A stretch of DNA of 59,980 bases from Leptospira gomenensis (GTDB taxonomy: Bacteria > Spirochaetota > Leptospiria > Leptospirales > Leptospiraceae), in NCBI RefSeq assembly GCF_004770155.1, contig NZ_RQFA01000034.1, positions 1-59,980 on the forward strand. Direction: 5' to 3'. This document shows, piece by piece, positions 1-9,322 of the stretch (position 1 is the first letter of the stretch; every line of letters starts with the position of its first letter). A model generated the notes under the pieces. It was given only the letters and a program-made list of their open reading frames with translations. It made no database searches and was not told the DNA's origin. The position numbers and the translations under genes were made by a program.

Positions 1-473
1 CAGGGCGTCCTCTGCGGCGCATGATCCAAATTAATTACGTCACCCAGACGGTCAAACCATTTTTAGAAAAAATGTAAGAATTTATACGCGTTTTTGAATT
101 TTTTAAACAGGGATTTCGGGCAAAAATTCTCGTTTTTAATCAACGGAACCGCAAATCCGAAAGGATATAGGGCCTCAATTCTTTCTTGAAAATAAAAAGA
201 GAGGAAATAATTAAATGACAAACAATATATTATAAAAATGGAATACAGATAAAATCGTATTCCTTTCATCATTTCCTTTTTATGCGAAAATCGATTTTCG
301 TTTTCACGCTCAAATAATATCCGCGACGAGAGCGAGTCCCTGAAAACGAATCATACGTTCCGATCAAAGTTTTTTTATTCGAACAAAATTCTACACTTAG
401 GAAGCGAAGTCGCGATGATTCTTTTTTCCTCGTAGGAAATCGGATTGTGATACGAATTCAATTCTTTCAGATT
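1..473. other. left-edge region without a supported gene
   Basis: AT-rich stretch in front of the first LRR gene's 3' end. A reading frame on + open from the window edge to about base 77 could be the last ~24 codons of a gene cut by the window. A minus-strand ATG near base 22 also runs off the edge. Neither can be judged. A 69-codon minus frame at 63-272 is rich in Phe, Tyr and Ile, has no recognisable family and follows the AT bias, so I do not call it. Confidence 0.3.
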
Positions 474-1295
474 CTACAAAGGCCTCAATTCGACCGAGAG
501 CCTGGTCAATTTATTAAACGATAAATCTAATGTTTTTAAATTTTTCAAATCGCCGATGCTTTTTGGCAGCGTTTCCAGTGCGTTAAAACTCAAATCGATC
601 TCCTCCAACTTTTCCAAGCGCGAGATTTCCGAAGGCAAAGAGACCAGATTCGTTTGTGTAATTCTCATCTTTTTAAGCTCTTTTAATCCGCTTATTTCTT
701 TCGGGAGCGTTTGAAACGAATATCCTTCGATATCCAGGGTTCGTAAATTTTTCAATCCCCCGATCGTGTTCGGTATTTTTTCCGAGCTAAGATATGGAAT
801 TTCGATATGAGTACAAATTCCTAATATACATAAAATGGTCTCCGCGAATTCGAACGGATTGATCCGCGTATTTCGCAAACGTAACGATTCTAAATCTTGA
901 AGCGGGCTTATTTGTTCGATCATATCCCCGACCTCTTCGGAACTTACATACAACTCCTTGAGATTTTTGAGTTGCCCGATTTCGCGCGGAAACGTTTTGA
1001 ATCGTAGATTCCCTTCCAAACGTAGTTCCCTTAAATTCTGTAAACTCCCTATTTCTTTCGGAAGAGTGAGAAGTTTATTGTTTTCTAAATTTATTTTTTC
1101 CAAATTCCGCATCCGCTCGACTTCTTTCGGAAGAACCGCGATCCCTTGGGAACTTAAATCCAATCGAAACACATCCAGCGGATTTTTAAGCGCGCGATTT
1201 AAATCGGAATACACCGCCTGCGAGAACAAATCGGTAACGTAAAACAAAAGAATCGACAAAGTATACTTCCATCGAAATGAACACGCAACTTTCAT
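474..1295 (-). CDS. exported leucine-rich-repeat protein
   Basis: 273 residues. A hydrophobic N-terminus (about residues 10-27) looks like a signal peptide. The mature part opens with the Leptospira-type preface ALKNPLDVFRLDLSSQ and then about eight LRR units of the 23-residue type (LPKEIGxLxNLxxLxLxxN). A degenerate stretch near residues 120-165 contains two Cys (ILCILGIC) and breaks the repeat rhythm. The ATG is preceded by GGGAG at good spacing. The next gene upstream encodes a second LRR protein on the same strand, 51 bp away. Such proteins are expanded in pathogenic leptospires and are thought to mediate protein-protein contacts at the cell surface or in the periplasm; the partner is unknown. 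Confidence 0.88.
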   Translation of the reverse strand: MKVACSFRWKYTLSILLFYVTDLFSQAVYSDLNRALKNPLDVFRLDLSSQGIAVLPKEVERMRNLEKINLENNKLLTLPKEIGSLQNLRELRLEGNLRFKTFPREIGQLKNLKELYVSSEEVGDMIEQISPLQDLESLRLRNTRINPFEFAETILCILGICTHIEIPYLSSEKIPNTIGGLKNLRTLDIEGYSFQTLPKEISGLKELKKMRITQTNLVSLPSEISRLEKLEEIDLSFNALETLPKSIGDLKNLKTLDLSFNKLTRLSVELRPL

Positions 1296-1346
1296 TTTAG
1301 ATTCTCCCGGTCAGCTTGTTAAGCCGAGAAGATTAGGGTAAAAAAC

Positions 1347-2003
1347 TCATTCCCTTCCAAAATCGATTTCACAGTTGGGAAGAAGTTTGCGAATTTTCTC
1401 TCTTTCTTCGTATGAAAAGTTGTTATAATCCAAATTCAAATTTTGTAAATTCACGAGCCGTCCGATTTCTTCCGGAAGTTTTGTGAGTTTATTTCTGCGA
1501 GAATTCAACCATCTTAAATTATTGAGATGTCCGATTTCGATCGGAAACGCGGCTAATTGATTGGAATCCAACTCCAGTCGTTCCAACTTTTGAAGTTGTG
1601 CAATTTCCTCGGGAAGCGTTGTGAATCGATTCGAATTCAATTCCAGTTGTTCGAGATTCCGCAACTTTGCGATTCCTTGCGGAAAATCGGCAAACTGATT
1701 GTTGCTCAAGTTTAAAACTTTTAATTTCTTGAGCCGTTCGATCCCTTTAGGAAGAATAATAAGATCGTTCGCATTCAATTGAAGCGCTTGTAAATTCACG
1801 AGCTGTCCGATTTCCTCCGGAAGAACTTTTAATTCTTGCAAACTCAAATCCAAAACCCGAACCTCGGACGGCTTTTTCAAAGCCGACCTTAAACTTGTAT
1901 ATTCCGATTCTGTGTCTTCCGACCTTTCCATGAAACCACAATTGAAAATAAAAAAGAACGTTGCGATTTCTGTTAAACGAATCAAAGTTAAACGAAGTTT
2001 CAT
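1347..2003 (-). CDS. LRR lipoprotein-like exported protein
   Basis: 218 residues. The N-terminal 23 residues end in FFFIFNCG, compatible with a loose spirochaetal lipobox (Cys about 22), so it may be a lipoprotein. From about residue 50, some six regular 23-residue LRR units follow (LPEEIGQLVNLQALQLNAN style), ending in a capping segment with EEREKIRKLLPNC. Repeats are more regular than in the downstream LRR gene, and the shared preface ALKKPSEVRVLDLS suggests duplication of one ancestor. No clear Shine-Dalgarno precedes the ATG. Function is inferred only as a binding scaffold. Confidence 0.87.
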   Translation of the reverse strand: MKLRLTLIRLTEIATFFFIFNCGFMERSEDTESEYTSLRSALKKPSEVRVLDLSLQELKVLPEEIGQLVNLQALQLNANDLIILPKGIERLKKLKVLNLSNNQFADFPQGIAKLRNLEQLELNSNRFTTLPEEIAQLQKLERLELDSNQLAAFPIEIGHLNNLRWLNSRRNKLTKLPEEIGRLVNLQNLNLDYNNFSYEEREKIRKLLPNCEIDFGRE

Positions 2004-2165
2004 AAAAGCATGATAAACAAAAAAAACGTTATCTGCCTTTCACCCTATAATTTGAATTTTCAGGAATAGGAAAAATAACCTCGGCCGGATCAAAATCCAA
2101 AGAAAGGATTTTAGGCGAGAGAACCTAAATCTTGCGACGAGCTCCGGATTAAGATAATACCTCTT

Positions 2166-3167
2166 TCAAAAATTCACCGAAAGCCCCAAATACAAGCCGT
2201 GCAAACGATCGAAATTTCCGGAGCGTATCGGATGAGAAATTCGTAATATATTGTCGATTCGAGAAACTTCGTTCGTTTCTGTTTGAAACGGAGAATTCTG
2301 AGAATTCCCAAAACTCAGATCGGTTTGATTGAACCCGTAATAACTAAAATAGGAATCGATATAACTATAACCCAAGTAGAATTTAAGGGCTTCCGATATT
2401 TGATAAGCGACGGAAACGTCGATTTCACTTCCACGATAAATTCCCCGAACTCCCGAACTTCCGCTGGAGACCACGATCGAATCGAAGGTCGTCGTTGTCG
2501 GTTTGTAAAAACGGTTTCCTTGGGTGTAAAAAAGATCGAGTGCAAAACTCAAAAAAAACCGTTCCGAGATCCTATAATCGCCTCGAAACACCGCCTGCGG
2601 CCCGTAGGTGTAAAAATACTCCTGATAAGCGCCTTCTCGAAGAAAATATCCGTATTTGTATTTATTAATATTCCGAATTCCTAAACCGAAAAATAATTTC
2701 CAACTTTCCGTCGCCTCTACGATTCGAAACAGATTGAATTCCGCCTCGGAGCGGATCATAGGATTAAAATATTGCCTTCTCGTTTCGTAACCCGCAGTCC
2801 CCGATTGAGTTACGATCGTATTCGCGTTGGCTAATTCGATTTCATATGCGGAAATTTCGATCCTGAATTTTCTTTCAGGGTGATCGTATCGAAAGACGAA
2901 CGGAACGATGACTTTTTGATTCTGTTTGACGGAATCCGTTTTCATCGAGGTCTCTGTCCAAGGACGTTCCGTATAAGAGGTGTAATCGTACGGAGTCCAT
3001 TGATACGTCTGCCGCTTGAGAAGTAGCTCGAAGTTTCGCTTATTAAGACCGTTCTCCCGATTTTCCGATTCTTGTTCTGCCTGGATCGAATTTGATAGGA
3101 AGATAAGGGCAAGTCCTGTCAAAATCCCCCAGAATCGGATCCTGTTCTGTCGTTTCTCGTTTCCCAT
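2166..3167 (-). CDS. putative outer-membrane beta-barrel protein
   Basis: About 333 residues from the chosen ATG, which gives a basic N-terminus followed by a hydrophobic signal segment ending in SIQA. A longer reading to 3233 or 3260 would put 22-31 extra polar residues in front of the signal, so I prefer the short form; the 3233 ATG does have a GGAG about 10 nt upstream. The mature part is rich in Tyr, Phe and alternating polar/hydrophobic stretches, has turn-like Gly/Asn/Ser loops and ends in LGLSVNF with a terminal Phe, as expected for a barrel inserted by the BAM machinery. I do not recognise a family; substrate unknown. Confidence 0.7.
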   Translation of the reverse strand: MGNEKRQNRIRFWGILTGLALIFLSNSIQAEQESENRENGLNKRNFELLLKRQTYQWTPYDYTSYTERPWTETSMKTDSVKQNQKVIVPFVFRYDHPERKFRIEISAYEIELANANTIVTQSGTAGYETRRQYFNPMIRSEAEFNLFRIVEATESWKLFFGLGIRNINKYKYGYFLREGAYQEYFYTYGPQAVFRGDYRISERFFLSFALDLFYTQGNRFYKPTTTTFDSIVVSSGSSGVRGIYRGSEIDVSVAYQISEALKFYLGYSYIDSYFSYYGFNQTDLSFGNSQNSPFQTETNEVSRIDNILRISHPIRSGNFDRLHGLYLGLSVNF

Positions 3168-3399
3168 AAACACAAGTAGAAACGACTCTCTCCCGTCTTC
3201 CCTCTGAAAACCTTCCGCTCTAATTCTTCCCATTTTATAACCGACACTCCGAACTATCATTCTATCCGTACTGATTTCGTCGAATTCGCCATATTATAAC
3301 TTTTTTCGGAAAGAAATCACATTCTATTTTTTTGATGAAAAGAAAATTCAAACGTTATTCGCGGTTGATGAATTCATAGTCGAAAAAAATCCTGAAACC

Positions 3400-4380
3400 A
3401 TGAGCTCATATTTTACTCCCGGAAAACCGGGCGCTCCGGGTGAAAATCATCTCTTGCCGAAACCCGGTAAGAAATCCACCGCCTTAATCGTTGCGGGCGG
3501 GGGAATGAAAGGCTCGTTTGCGGGAGGAGTTCTCGCGGCACTACATCAATACATTCCGTCTACTCATTTCGATCTTATCGTGGGGGTTTCCTCCGGTTCT
3601 TGTTCGGCGGCGTATTACGCGACCGGTTACGAACAAAGTTACGAAGAGTCGATCCGAATCCTGGATATCTGGAAGAAAGAATTGATCGGGAATAAATTTA
3701 TTTCCTTCCTTCATCCGTTCAAGGGTAAAACCGTCTTGGATCAGGAATATCTAATTGATTTTTTGTTCGGAGAAAAATACAGGCTTCCTTCGGAGAATTT
3801 TGATAGAAAAGAAAGCCCTCCTCTTTACGTAGCCGTCACCAATCTCGCCAAACTCCAAGCGGAATACATCAAGGCATCCGCTTCGAACGCATTACATCTT
3901 TTGAAAGCGGCGACATCACTTCCGATCGCTACGAGAGGCAAATGGAAATTAAACGACCAATTTTACGGCGACGGCGGAATCGCCGATCCGATCCCCGTAG
4001 AAAAAGTAATCGAAGCGGGATACAAGGACATCACCGTCGTATTAAATACGAATCATAACGAATTTTCTGATCCCGTTTCCAAATTTTCGGGATGGCTCGC
4101 TTATCCCACCGATAAAAAACTCGAACATATGATTACCAAAGTGCATCATACGATGTACAATCGCGCCGTTCAAATTCTGAAACATCCCCCGAAAGACGTA
4201 AGGATCAAGGTCATATCCCCGTCTCACCAGGAGCTTTCAATGGTGACAACGAGCGCCGAAAAATTGACTCGTTCCATCAATCGAGGAATCGAAGCCGGAT
4301 TCAAGGCCGTCACCTCGATCAAGGACGAATTTTCTCATTTCAAAACCAAACTCAAGGACAAGGGTTGGAAAATACTCTGA
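3400..4380 (+). CDS. patatin-like phospholipase
   Basis: 326 residues. The patatin signature is complete: the oxyanion-hole loop GGGMKGS (residues 33-39), the nucleophile elbow GVSSG with Ser64, and the catalytic Asp in DGGIADPIP near residue 193. No signal peptide, so it is probably a cytoplasmic or peripheral acyl hydrolase acting on lipid esters. The C-terminal third (about 230-326) holds family-typical basic and helical stretches. Stand-alone gene: a barrel protein is transcribed away upstream, and the convergent thioesterase lies 95 bp downstream. The RBS before the ATG is weak. Confidence 0.9.
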   Translation: MSSYFTPGKPGAPGENHLLPKPGKKSTALIVAGGGMKGSFAGGVLAALHQYIPSTHFDLIVGVSSGSCSAAYYATGYEQSYEESIRILDIWKKELIGNKFISFLHPFKGKTVLDQEYLIDFLFGEKYRLPSENFDRKESPPLYVAVTNLAKLQAEYIKASASNALHLLKAATSLPIATRGKWKLNDQFYGDGGIADPIPVEKVIEAGYKDITVVLNTNHNEFSDPVSKFSGWLAYPTDKKLEHMITKVHHTMYNRAVQILKHPPKDVRIKVISPSHQELSMVTTSAEKLTRSINRGIEAGFKAVTSIKDEFSHFKTKLKDKGWKIL

Positions 4381-4475
4381 TTTCGTAAGTTTCGCCTTAG
4401 ACATCTCCCCGGGTCGCAATGGAACCCGGCGGAATCAGCGACGAAGAAGTTAAAAGAAAACTAAATTAGATATTT

Positions 4476-4931
4476 CTAATTCAATGAGGCCGGAGCCGGT
4501 TCGATGCCGATCTGAGAAAAAGGAACGGGCTTCCGTTTATTGATATCCAAAAAAAACCAATGTGCAACGCAGACGGCGACGAGTTTTCCGTCGGAAAGGC
4601 GATACGCATATTGATCGTGAAAGGCTTTGATCTTTCCTTCGATCCGTATCGTAGAATCGATTCGTATCTTTTCGGGATATGTCAGCTCGCTCTTATAATC
4701 CAATTCGATTCTTGTGACGACTGGACTGACTCCGAACTCCTTAAGCAAACGGTTCATATCCACTCCGGATTGAACCATCGCCCGAAATCTCGCTTCGTCG
4801 AAATAACCCAAAAAAACGATATTATTGACGTGTTTGTTCTGGTCGATTTCCTGCCAGCGGACTTCGGTAAAGTATTCCTGGGTTTGATATAATTTTGATT
4901 CTACGTTCGAATTCGAATTCAAGTTCTGCAT
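4476..4931 (-). CDS. acyl-CoA thioesterase, 4HBT hotdog family
   Basis: 151 residues, the usual length for a single hotdog domain. The motif DQNKHVNNIVFLGYFDEAR (residues 30-48) matches the 4-hydroxybenzoyl-CoA thioesterase type, where the Asp and the HVNN segment form the active-site helix start. The domain closes with an AHWFFLD strand. Probably hydrolyses fatty or aromatic acyl-CoA in the cytoplasm; the substrate cannot be read from sequence. A second member of the family lies at 16.7-17.1 kb. The upstream region contains a repeated GGAATGAAAATT motif around a possible -10 box (see findings). Confidence 0.85.
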   Translation of the reverse strand: MQNLNSNSNVESKLYQTQEYFTEVRWQEIDQNKHVNNIVFLGYFDEARFRAMVQSGVDMNRLLKEFGVSPVVTRIELDYKSELTYPEKIRIDSTIRIEGKIKAFHDQYAYRLSDGKLVAVCVAHWFFLDINKRKPVPFSQIGIEPAPASLN

Positions 4932-5251
4932 GAGATCGCTCCTTACTTAGGGATCTTCTTTTTTTTCCTTAACTACAACCAACATCGAAAGGCCGCCTTG
5001 CTCGCGATTCGGTCCTCCTTTCATATTACATTCCCCGAAAATAAATTTTCATTCCCTATATAATAATTTTCATTCCACAAAAATTCCGGCGCTGTTTTTT
5101 TCCGGAAACGAATTCGACCGCAATATATGACCGATTCTGACCGGGATTTTAAAAGGAGAGTATATTCGATTATTTTAAAATTCTATATCGACGAAATTCG
5201 ATTTTACCGCGCAAACCCGAACGAAACCATAAATGAAAAAGGAGCTTTTAT
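4932..5251. other. divergent intergenic region
   Basis: 320 bases between two divergent genes, strongly AT-rich. It contains two direct copies of AATTTTCATTCC, 21 bp apart (about 5044-5055 and 5065-5076), with TATAAT at 5059-5064 between them. An AAAAAGGAG ribosome site at its right end serves the small membrane protein. No RNA gene or terminator recognised. Confidence 0.5.
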
Positions 5252-5608
5252 ATGGGTATACGTCTAATTCGAATCAGGAACGCTGCGATCATAGGCTCGA
5301 TTGTAGCCGCTCTGGAAGGAATTTTGATAGGGGTGGCCGATCCCGACGCGGGAGTGTTCGTTCTCATTCAGTCGATGTTGTTCTGGTTTTCTTGCGGAGC
5401 GATCGTTAGCATCGCCGAAATCGGAGTTCCAAAATTTTTCTCTTCGATCCTTCTGACGGAACTGATGAATCTTCCTTGGTATATTACGTTAGTCGTAATC
5501 CCGGAAAACTACCAACACTTATTGCCTTTGGTCGTTGCAAGTTTATTGTTCGGATCGATCATAGGAGGACTCAACGTCCTTTTCAAAACGCCTAACATGG
5601 AAATATGA
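5252..5608 (+). CDS. small integral membrane protein
   Basis: 118 residues with three or four hydrophobic segments (about residues 10-30, 35-55, 62-82, 90-108), each long enough to span the membrane. AAAAAGGAG sits at good distance from the ATG. I recognise no family. It ends 5 bp before the convergent TetR gene. Low content of charged residues and short loops suggest an accessory or structural membrane role; nothing more can be said. Confidence 0.7.
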   Translation: MGIRLIRIRNAAIIGSIVAALEGILIGVADPDAGVFVLIQSMLFWFSCGAIVSIAEIGVPKFFSSILLTELMNLPWYITLVVIPENYQHLLPLVVASLLFGSIIGGLNVLFKTPNMEI

Positions 5609-5613
5609 TAAAC

Positions 5614-6264
5614 TCACCTGGGTCCGAAACTTTTTCTGGCCCAATAAAGGTGATTGGTGATCATTGCTCGCAACTGGGACAAAATCCTTTTTTTTTCTTT
5701 CTCATCCATCATCGAAGTCATACGAAGCGCGCTACCGATCGAGTCACAAAGTAAAACACACAAAGTAGCGAGTTTTGTTCTCTGCATCCTGGGAACGAAA
5801 CATTCCAGAGCGTCCGCGACGATCTCCGCGTTTTTTCTGGTGTCATCCAAATCCAATTCCCTCAACGAAGGATAGGCCTGGGATCCGCTCCATACGGTTT
5901 GGAACGCCGGATCGGCTTCATAGAATTTTTCGAATAGATTCAGGATTTTGCGTACGATCCTGTAAAAACGAACCTCCTCCGAACCGCTTTTACCGAGATC
6001 CGTCAATTGAACTTTCAACTCGGATCGTAATAGATCCAGATGAATCTGAGCGATGGCGCGCAAAATCGCCGGTTTTCCCGAATAATAACGATAAATCGTA
6101 CCGATCGGAGAATCGATGTCTTCCGCGATCTCCTGTAACGTGAATTTATCCGGGCCTTTTTTAAGAATGAGCTTCTTGGCCGAATTCAGAATGATCTCCC
6201 GTTTTTCCCGTGCCCGCTTTTGAATCGGATTGGTCCTCAGACCTAAAACTGTTTCCTCTTCCAT
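5614..6264 (-). CDS. TetR-family transcriptional repressor
   Basis: 216 residues. The N-terminal helix-turn-helix (about residues 20-65) has the TetR pattern ILNSAKKLILKKGPDKFTLQEIAE...IGTIYRYYSGKPAIL. The C-terminal 150 residues form the variable ligand domain. It is divergent from the amidohydrolase/M20 peptidase pair, and the 120-bp gap carries two TGAG(N5)CTCA palindromes overlapping the likely promoter, so it most likely represses that operon and perhaps itself. Its ligand may be the hydrolases' substrate, by inference from position. Confidence 0.9.
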   Translation of the reverse strand: MEEETVLGLRTNPIQKRAREKREIILNSAKKLILKKGPDKFTLQEIAEDIDSPIGTIYRYYSGKPAILRAIAQIHLDLLRSELKVQLTDLGKSGSEEVRFYRIVRKILNLFEKFYEADPAFQTVWSGSQAYPSLRELDLDDTRKNAEIVADALECFVPRMQRTKLATLCVLLCDSIGSALRMTSMMDEKEKKRILSQLRAMITNHLYWARKSFGPR

Positions 6265-6309
6265 AAAGTCATCGTTTTATCTTTTCCGAAACCTTCAACA
6301 AAATCATTC

Positions 6310-6366
6310 TTGACAAAAAATGAGGAATGCTCATTATTAAAACTTATAAAAATGAGTATTCCTCAT
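6310..6366 (+). promoter_or_regulatory. promoter with twin TetR-type operators
   Basis: Two copies of the imperfect palindrome TGAG(N5)CTCA lie at 6321-6333 (TGAGGAATGCTCA) and 6353-6365 (TGAGTATTCCTCA), centre to centre 32 bp, about three helical turns. The two copies are also inverted relative to each other: 6320-6335 pairs with 6351-6366. A consensus -35 box TTGACA starts at 6310, and AT-rich -10 candidates at about 6334-6339 fall on the first operator. Binding there would block the operon that starts at 6384. Confidence 0.7.
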
Positions 6367-6383
6367 TTTTAAAGAAGGTGAAT

Positions 6384-7844
6384 TTGAAACGTATCCTTTT
6401 GTATTTTATAACATCCATTTTGGCCTTGGTGGGTTTGACTCTTTCTTTAACGTTTCGAACGCCGGCGCCCACTTCGAAGCCCGACACGGACTTTGTGTTG
6501 AAAGGTATTCTTGTTTTCGATCCTAAGACAAACAGATTCGACAGATTGGATCTTCGGTTTGAAAATTCTAAAATCGCGGAAGTATCGGATTCCAGTAGTT
6601 CGACGAATTCAGAATTTTCGAATATGACCGCAACGCCGGGGTTAGCGGATATGCACGCCCATTTACCTCCTAATAATCTACTCGATCTGATTCCTTATTT
6701 TTCCCTCCTCTATTTGAGCCACGGAGTCACAGTTCTGAGAGTGGCGGGCGATATAGACGGAACTTCCGTTCCTTACGCTAAGGACGGAATTTCTAAGAAT
6801 CTTTTTTTCGGTCCGAAAATTTTTTCCTGTGATGCCTTCGTCACCGCCGGAATTCCGAGATGGAAAAATTCAATCGTCGTCGAATCCCCGGAACAAGCCG
6901 CTCAAGCCGTCCGAACCCTGGAAGCGAAAGGAGCTGATTGTATCAAATCCTACGAAAACCTGACCGTACCGATGATCCGGGCTTTGGTAAAATCCGCGCA
7001 GGAACGGAATCTAACGGTACTCGGGCACGTTCCTTTCGGACTCACCTACGAAGAAGCCTCGATTCCTGACGTTCAACATTTTTTCGGAGTTCCAAGACCC
7101 GACTCAATCGAAAAAAACACGGTGGTCCACAGAGGTTCCGATTGGGAGAACGTGGACGAAAAATTGTTAAACGACATCGTGATTTTTTCTAAACTCAATC
7201 GTATCGCAAACACTCCTACGTTAGTCGCTTCCGAACGATTACTTTCCTTTCTCGATTACGATTCCGCGCTCCTCCAACCTTCCGTTTTATTTATGCCTCG
7301 TTTTTTCCGCGAAATCGTATGGAATCCGATACACGGAATTCCCGCGTATCGAAATTTGGATCCGGCGTATTTGAGGGAAAACGTCGAAAAGGCTCTGCGG
7401 AAGAAGATGCGTTTGGTATATAAATTGTTTCAGGCGGGAGCGGAACTTCGTTTAGGTTCAGACACGCAACAGCCTTTCGTAGTTCCGGGAGATTCCCTAC
7501 AACGCGAAATGAAACTCTTCCAGAAAGCTGGTATTCCTTCCGAAGAAGTATGGAATCTCGCCACGATCAAGGCACATGAGTCTTTGAAGAACTTCGATTC
7601 GTTTCGGATTCGACCGGGAACTTCCCCCGATCTTTTATTGTTCCGGAAAAATCCCGTGTCTAATTTGGAAAATCTTTCCTCATTGTACGCGGTCGTCGCC
7701 CAAGGCAGATTGTACCGCAAAAAGGATCTGGATCTTTTGCTAGAGGAACACAAAAGACGTTTCGAAAATCCGATCTATGAAACGATTTCGTTTTGGCTCG
7801 GAAAAATCGTTTTAGAAAAACAAACGAAGGAATTTCAAAACTAA
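6384..7844 (+). CDS. exported metal-dependent amidohydrolase
   Basis: 486 residues from a TTG codon preceded by AAAGAAGGTG at ideal spacing. An upstream ATG at 6327 lies inside the operator and lacks an RBS, so it is unlikely. N-terminal hydrophobic segment (about 5-25) anchors or exports it. Amidohydrolase-fold metal ligands are visible: DMHAH near residue 91, the Lys in GADCIKSYENL as probable carbamylated bridge, His in VLGHVPFG, and Asp in RLGSDTQQP. It resembles the imidazolonepropionase-like/prolidase-like branch. It is followed 2 bp later by an M20 peptidase, so the two likely act on one class of N-acyl or peptide substrate. Confidence 0.85.
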   Translation: MKRILLYFITSILALVGLTLSLTFRTPAPTSKPDTDFVLKGILVFDPKTNRFDRLDLRFENSKIAEVSDSSSSTNSEFSNMTATPGLADMHAHLPPNNLLDLIPYFSLLYLSHGVTVLRVAGDIDGTSVPYAKDGISKNLFFGPKIFSCDAFVTAGIPRWKNSIVVESPEQAAQAVRTLEAKGADCIKSYENLTVPMIRALVKSAQERNLTVLGHVPFGLTYEEASIPDVQHFFGVPRPDSIEKNTVVHRGSDWENVDEKLLNDIVIFSKLNRIANTPTLVASERLLSFLDYDSALLQPSVLFMPRFFREIVWNPIHGIPAYRNLDPAYLRENVEKALRKKMRLVYKLFQAGAELRLGSDTQQPFVVPGDSLQREMKLFQKAGIPSEEVWNLATIKAHESLKNFDSFRIRPGTSPDLLLFRKNPVSNLENLSSLYAVVAQGRLYRKKDLDLLLEEHKRRFENPIYETISFWLGKIVLEKQTKEFQN

Positions 7845-7846
7845 CC

Positions 7847-9316
7847 GTGAAAAAAATTATTTATAAGGCGATACTTCTTTTTTGCGTTCTAATCTGTATA
7901 TTCGTATTCAACGTGATACGCAAACCTTCCCTACAAACGGAAGTCGAACCCGGAGAAAAAGAATCCGTTCCGATAGACGGCGCCGTTAATCGTCTTTCGA
8001 AAGCAGTGCGTTTTAAAACGGTCTCTTCGTTTTCCGATAAAGACTCGAATTCGGATCAGTTCCAAGGCATCAATCGGCACATAGAAACGAATTATCCGCT
8101 TTTAAACGCAAAACTGAAACGTACGAAAGCGGGCGCTTTTTCTTTTTTTTACGAATGGAAAGGTATCGACGAAACGTTGCGCCCGATCCTTCTCAGCGTA
8201 CATTCCGACGTTGTGGACGCGGATTCTTCGACCGAAACGTCCTGGTCCGTTCCACCTTTTTCCGGAGAAGTCAAGGAAGGTTTCATCTGGGGAAGAGGGG
8301 TTTTGGACGACAAGGCGAGTCTTTTCGCAATATTAGAATCGGTTGAAATACTTCTCGCACGCGGATTCCGTCCGAAAAGGACCGTTTTTATCGCCGTCGG
8401 TGCGGACGAAGAACTCGTTTACGGAACGTCCGGCGCTAAAAGCATCTCCGAAATATTCAGAAAATTGAATATACATTTCGAATTCGTTCTCGACGAAGGA
8501 CAACTTATAACCGAAGGAATGATTCCTGGAATCGAAAAACCGGTCGCGTTAGTCGGCATTGCTGGCAAGGGTTATCTCACTCTGCGTCTCGTAGTCAACT
8601 TACGGGAAGGCGGACACTCGTCCCTGCCGCCCGAAAACACCGCGATCGGCGTTCTTGTTTCGGCGTTGAACAAACTTGAAGGTTCCCCCTTCCCTTATTC
8701 CTTAACTCCGGTTTCGGAATCCATGTTTCGTTGGTTGGCGCCGGAATCGGATTTCGTATCGCGACTTCTTTTTTCCAACCTTTGGCTATTTAGGCCGTTT
8801 TTAGAAAGCAAACTGAGCGGTAAAAGTTCCACACGCGCGCAACTTCATACCACGACCGCGATCACACAAATTTCGGGCGGATTTAAGGACAACGTACTTC
8901 CTGCCCGTGCGGAGGCGGTGGTCAATATTCGGATTCTTCAAGGCGACACACATCGTTCCGTTTTGCGTAGAATCTCCGAAATCATCGACGACGACAGGGT
9001 GAGTCTAATCGTTCCGGAAACGATCATCGATCCTTCCCCCGTATCCGCTACGGATTCCAAAGGTTTCGAGACGATTCGGCGTTCGATCGTTCGGGTGATC
9101 CCGGACGCGATCGTCGCGCCCGCGTTAGTCGCCGCTTATACCGATTCCATGCATTATTTTCCCCTCGCGGACAATGTTTACCGGTTTTTTCCGATTCGCG
9201 CAACGACGGACGATCTAAAACGGTTTCACGGAATCGACGAACGGATAAAAATCTCCAATTACGAGGAGATGATACGTTTTTATGCGGAAATATTCAAAAA
9301 TTTGAATATTCAATAA
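7847..9316 (+). CDS. M20 family metallopeptidase, PM20D1/carboxypeptidase S-like
   Basis: 489 residues starting at GTG 2 bp after the amidohydrolase stop; the reading frame extends further upstream but inside that gene. A membrane/signal segment spans about residues 5-22. M20 dizinc motifs in order: LSVHSDVV, GRGVLDDK, and the catalytic-base pair in ADEELVYGTSG. A Gly-rich dimerisation lid follows (GKGYLTLRLVV...GGHSSLPP). The C-terminus (DLKRFHGIDERI, then NYEEMIRFYAEI) is like eukaryotic PM20D1, which makes or splits N-fatty-acyl amino acids. The substrate here is inference. Translational coupling and the shared TetR operator imply joint expression. Confidence 0.87.
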   Translation: MKKIIYKAILLFCVLICIFVFNVIRKPSLQTEVEPGEKESVPIDGAVNRLSKAVRFKTVSSFSDKDSNSDQFQGINRHIETNYPLLNAKLKRTKAGAFSFFYEWKGIDETLRPILLSVHSDVVDADSSTETSWSVPPFSGEVKEGFIWGRGVLDDKASLFAILESVEILLARGFRPKRTVFIAVGADEELVYGTSGAKSISEIFRKLNIHFEFVLDEGQLITEGMIPGIEKPVALVGIAGKGYLTLRLVVNLREGGHSSLPPENTAIGVLVSALNKLEGSPFPYSLTPVSESMFRWLAPESDFVSRLLFSNLWLFRPFLESKLSGKSSTRAQLHTTTAITQISGGFKDNVLPARAEAVVNIRILQGDTHRSVLRRISEIIDDDRVSLIVPETIIDPSPVSATDSKGFETIRRSIVRVIPDAIVAPALVAAYTDSMHYFPLADNVYRFFPIRATTDDLKRFHGIDERIKISNYEEMIRFYAEIFKNLNIQ

Positions 9317-9322
9317 TTCGGA

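Noticed and set aside
4409..4429. Hairpin CCGGGT/ACCCGG after the patatin gene as terminator
   Set aside because: Six-base stem with no T-run following.
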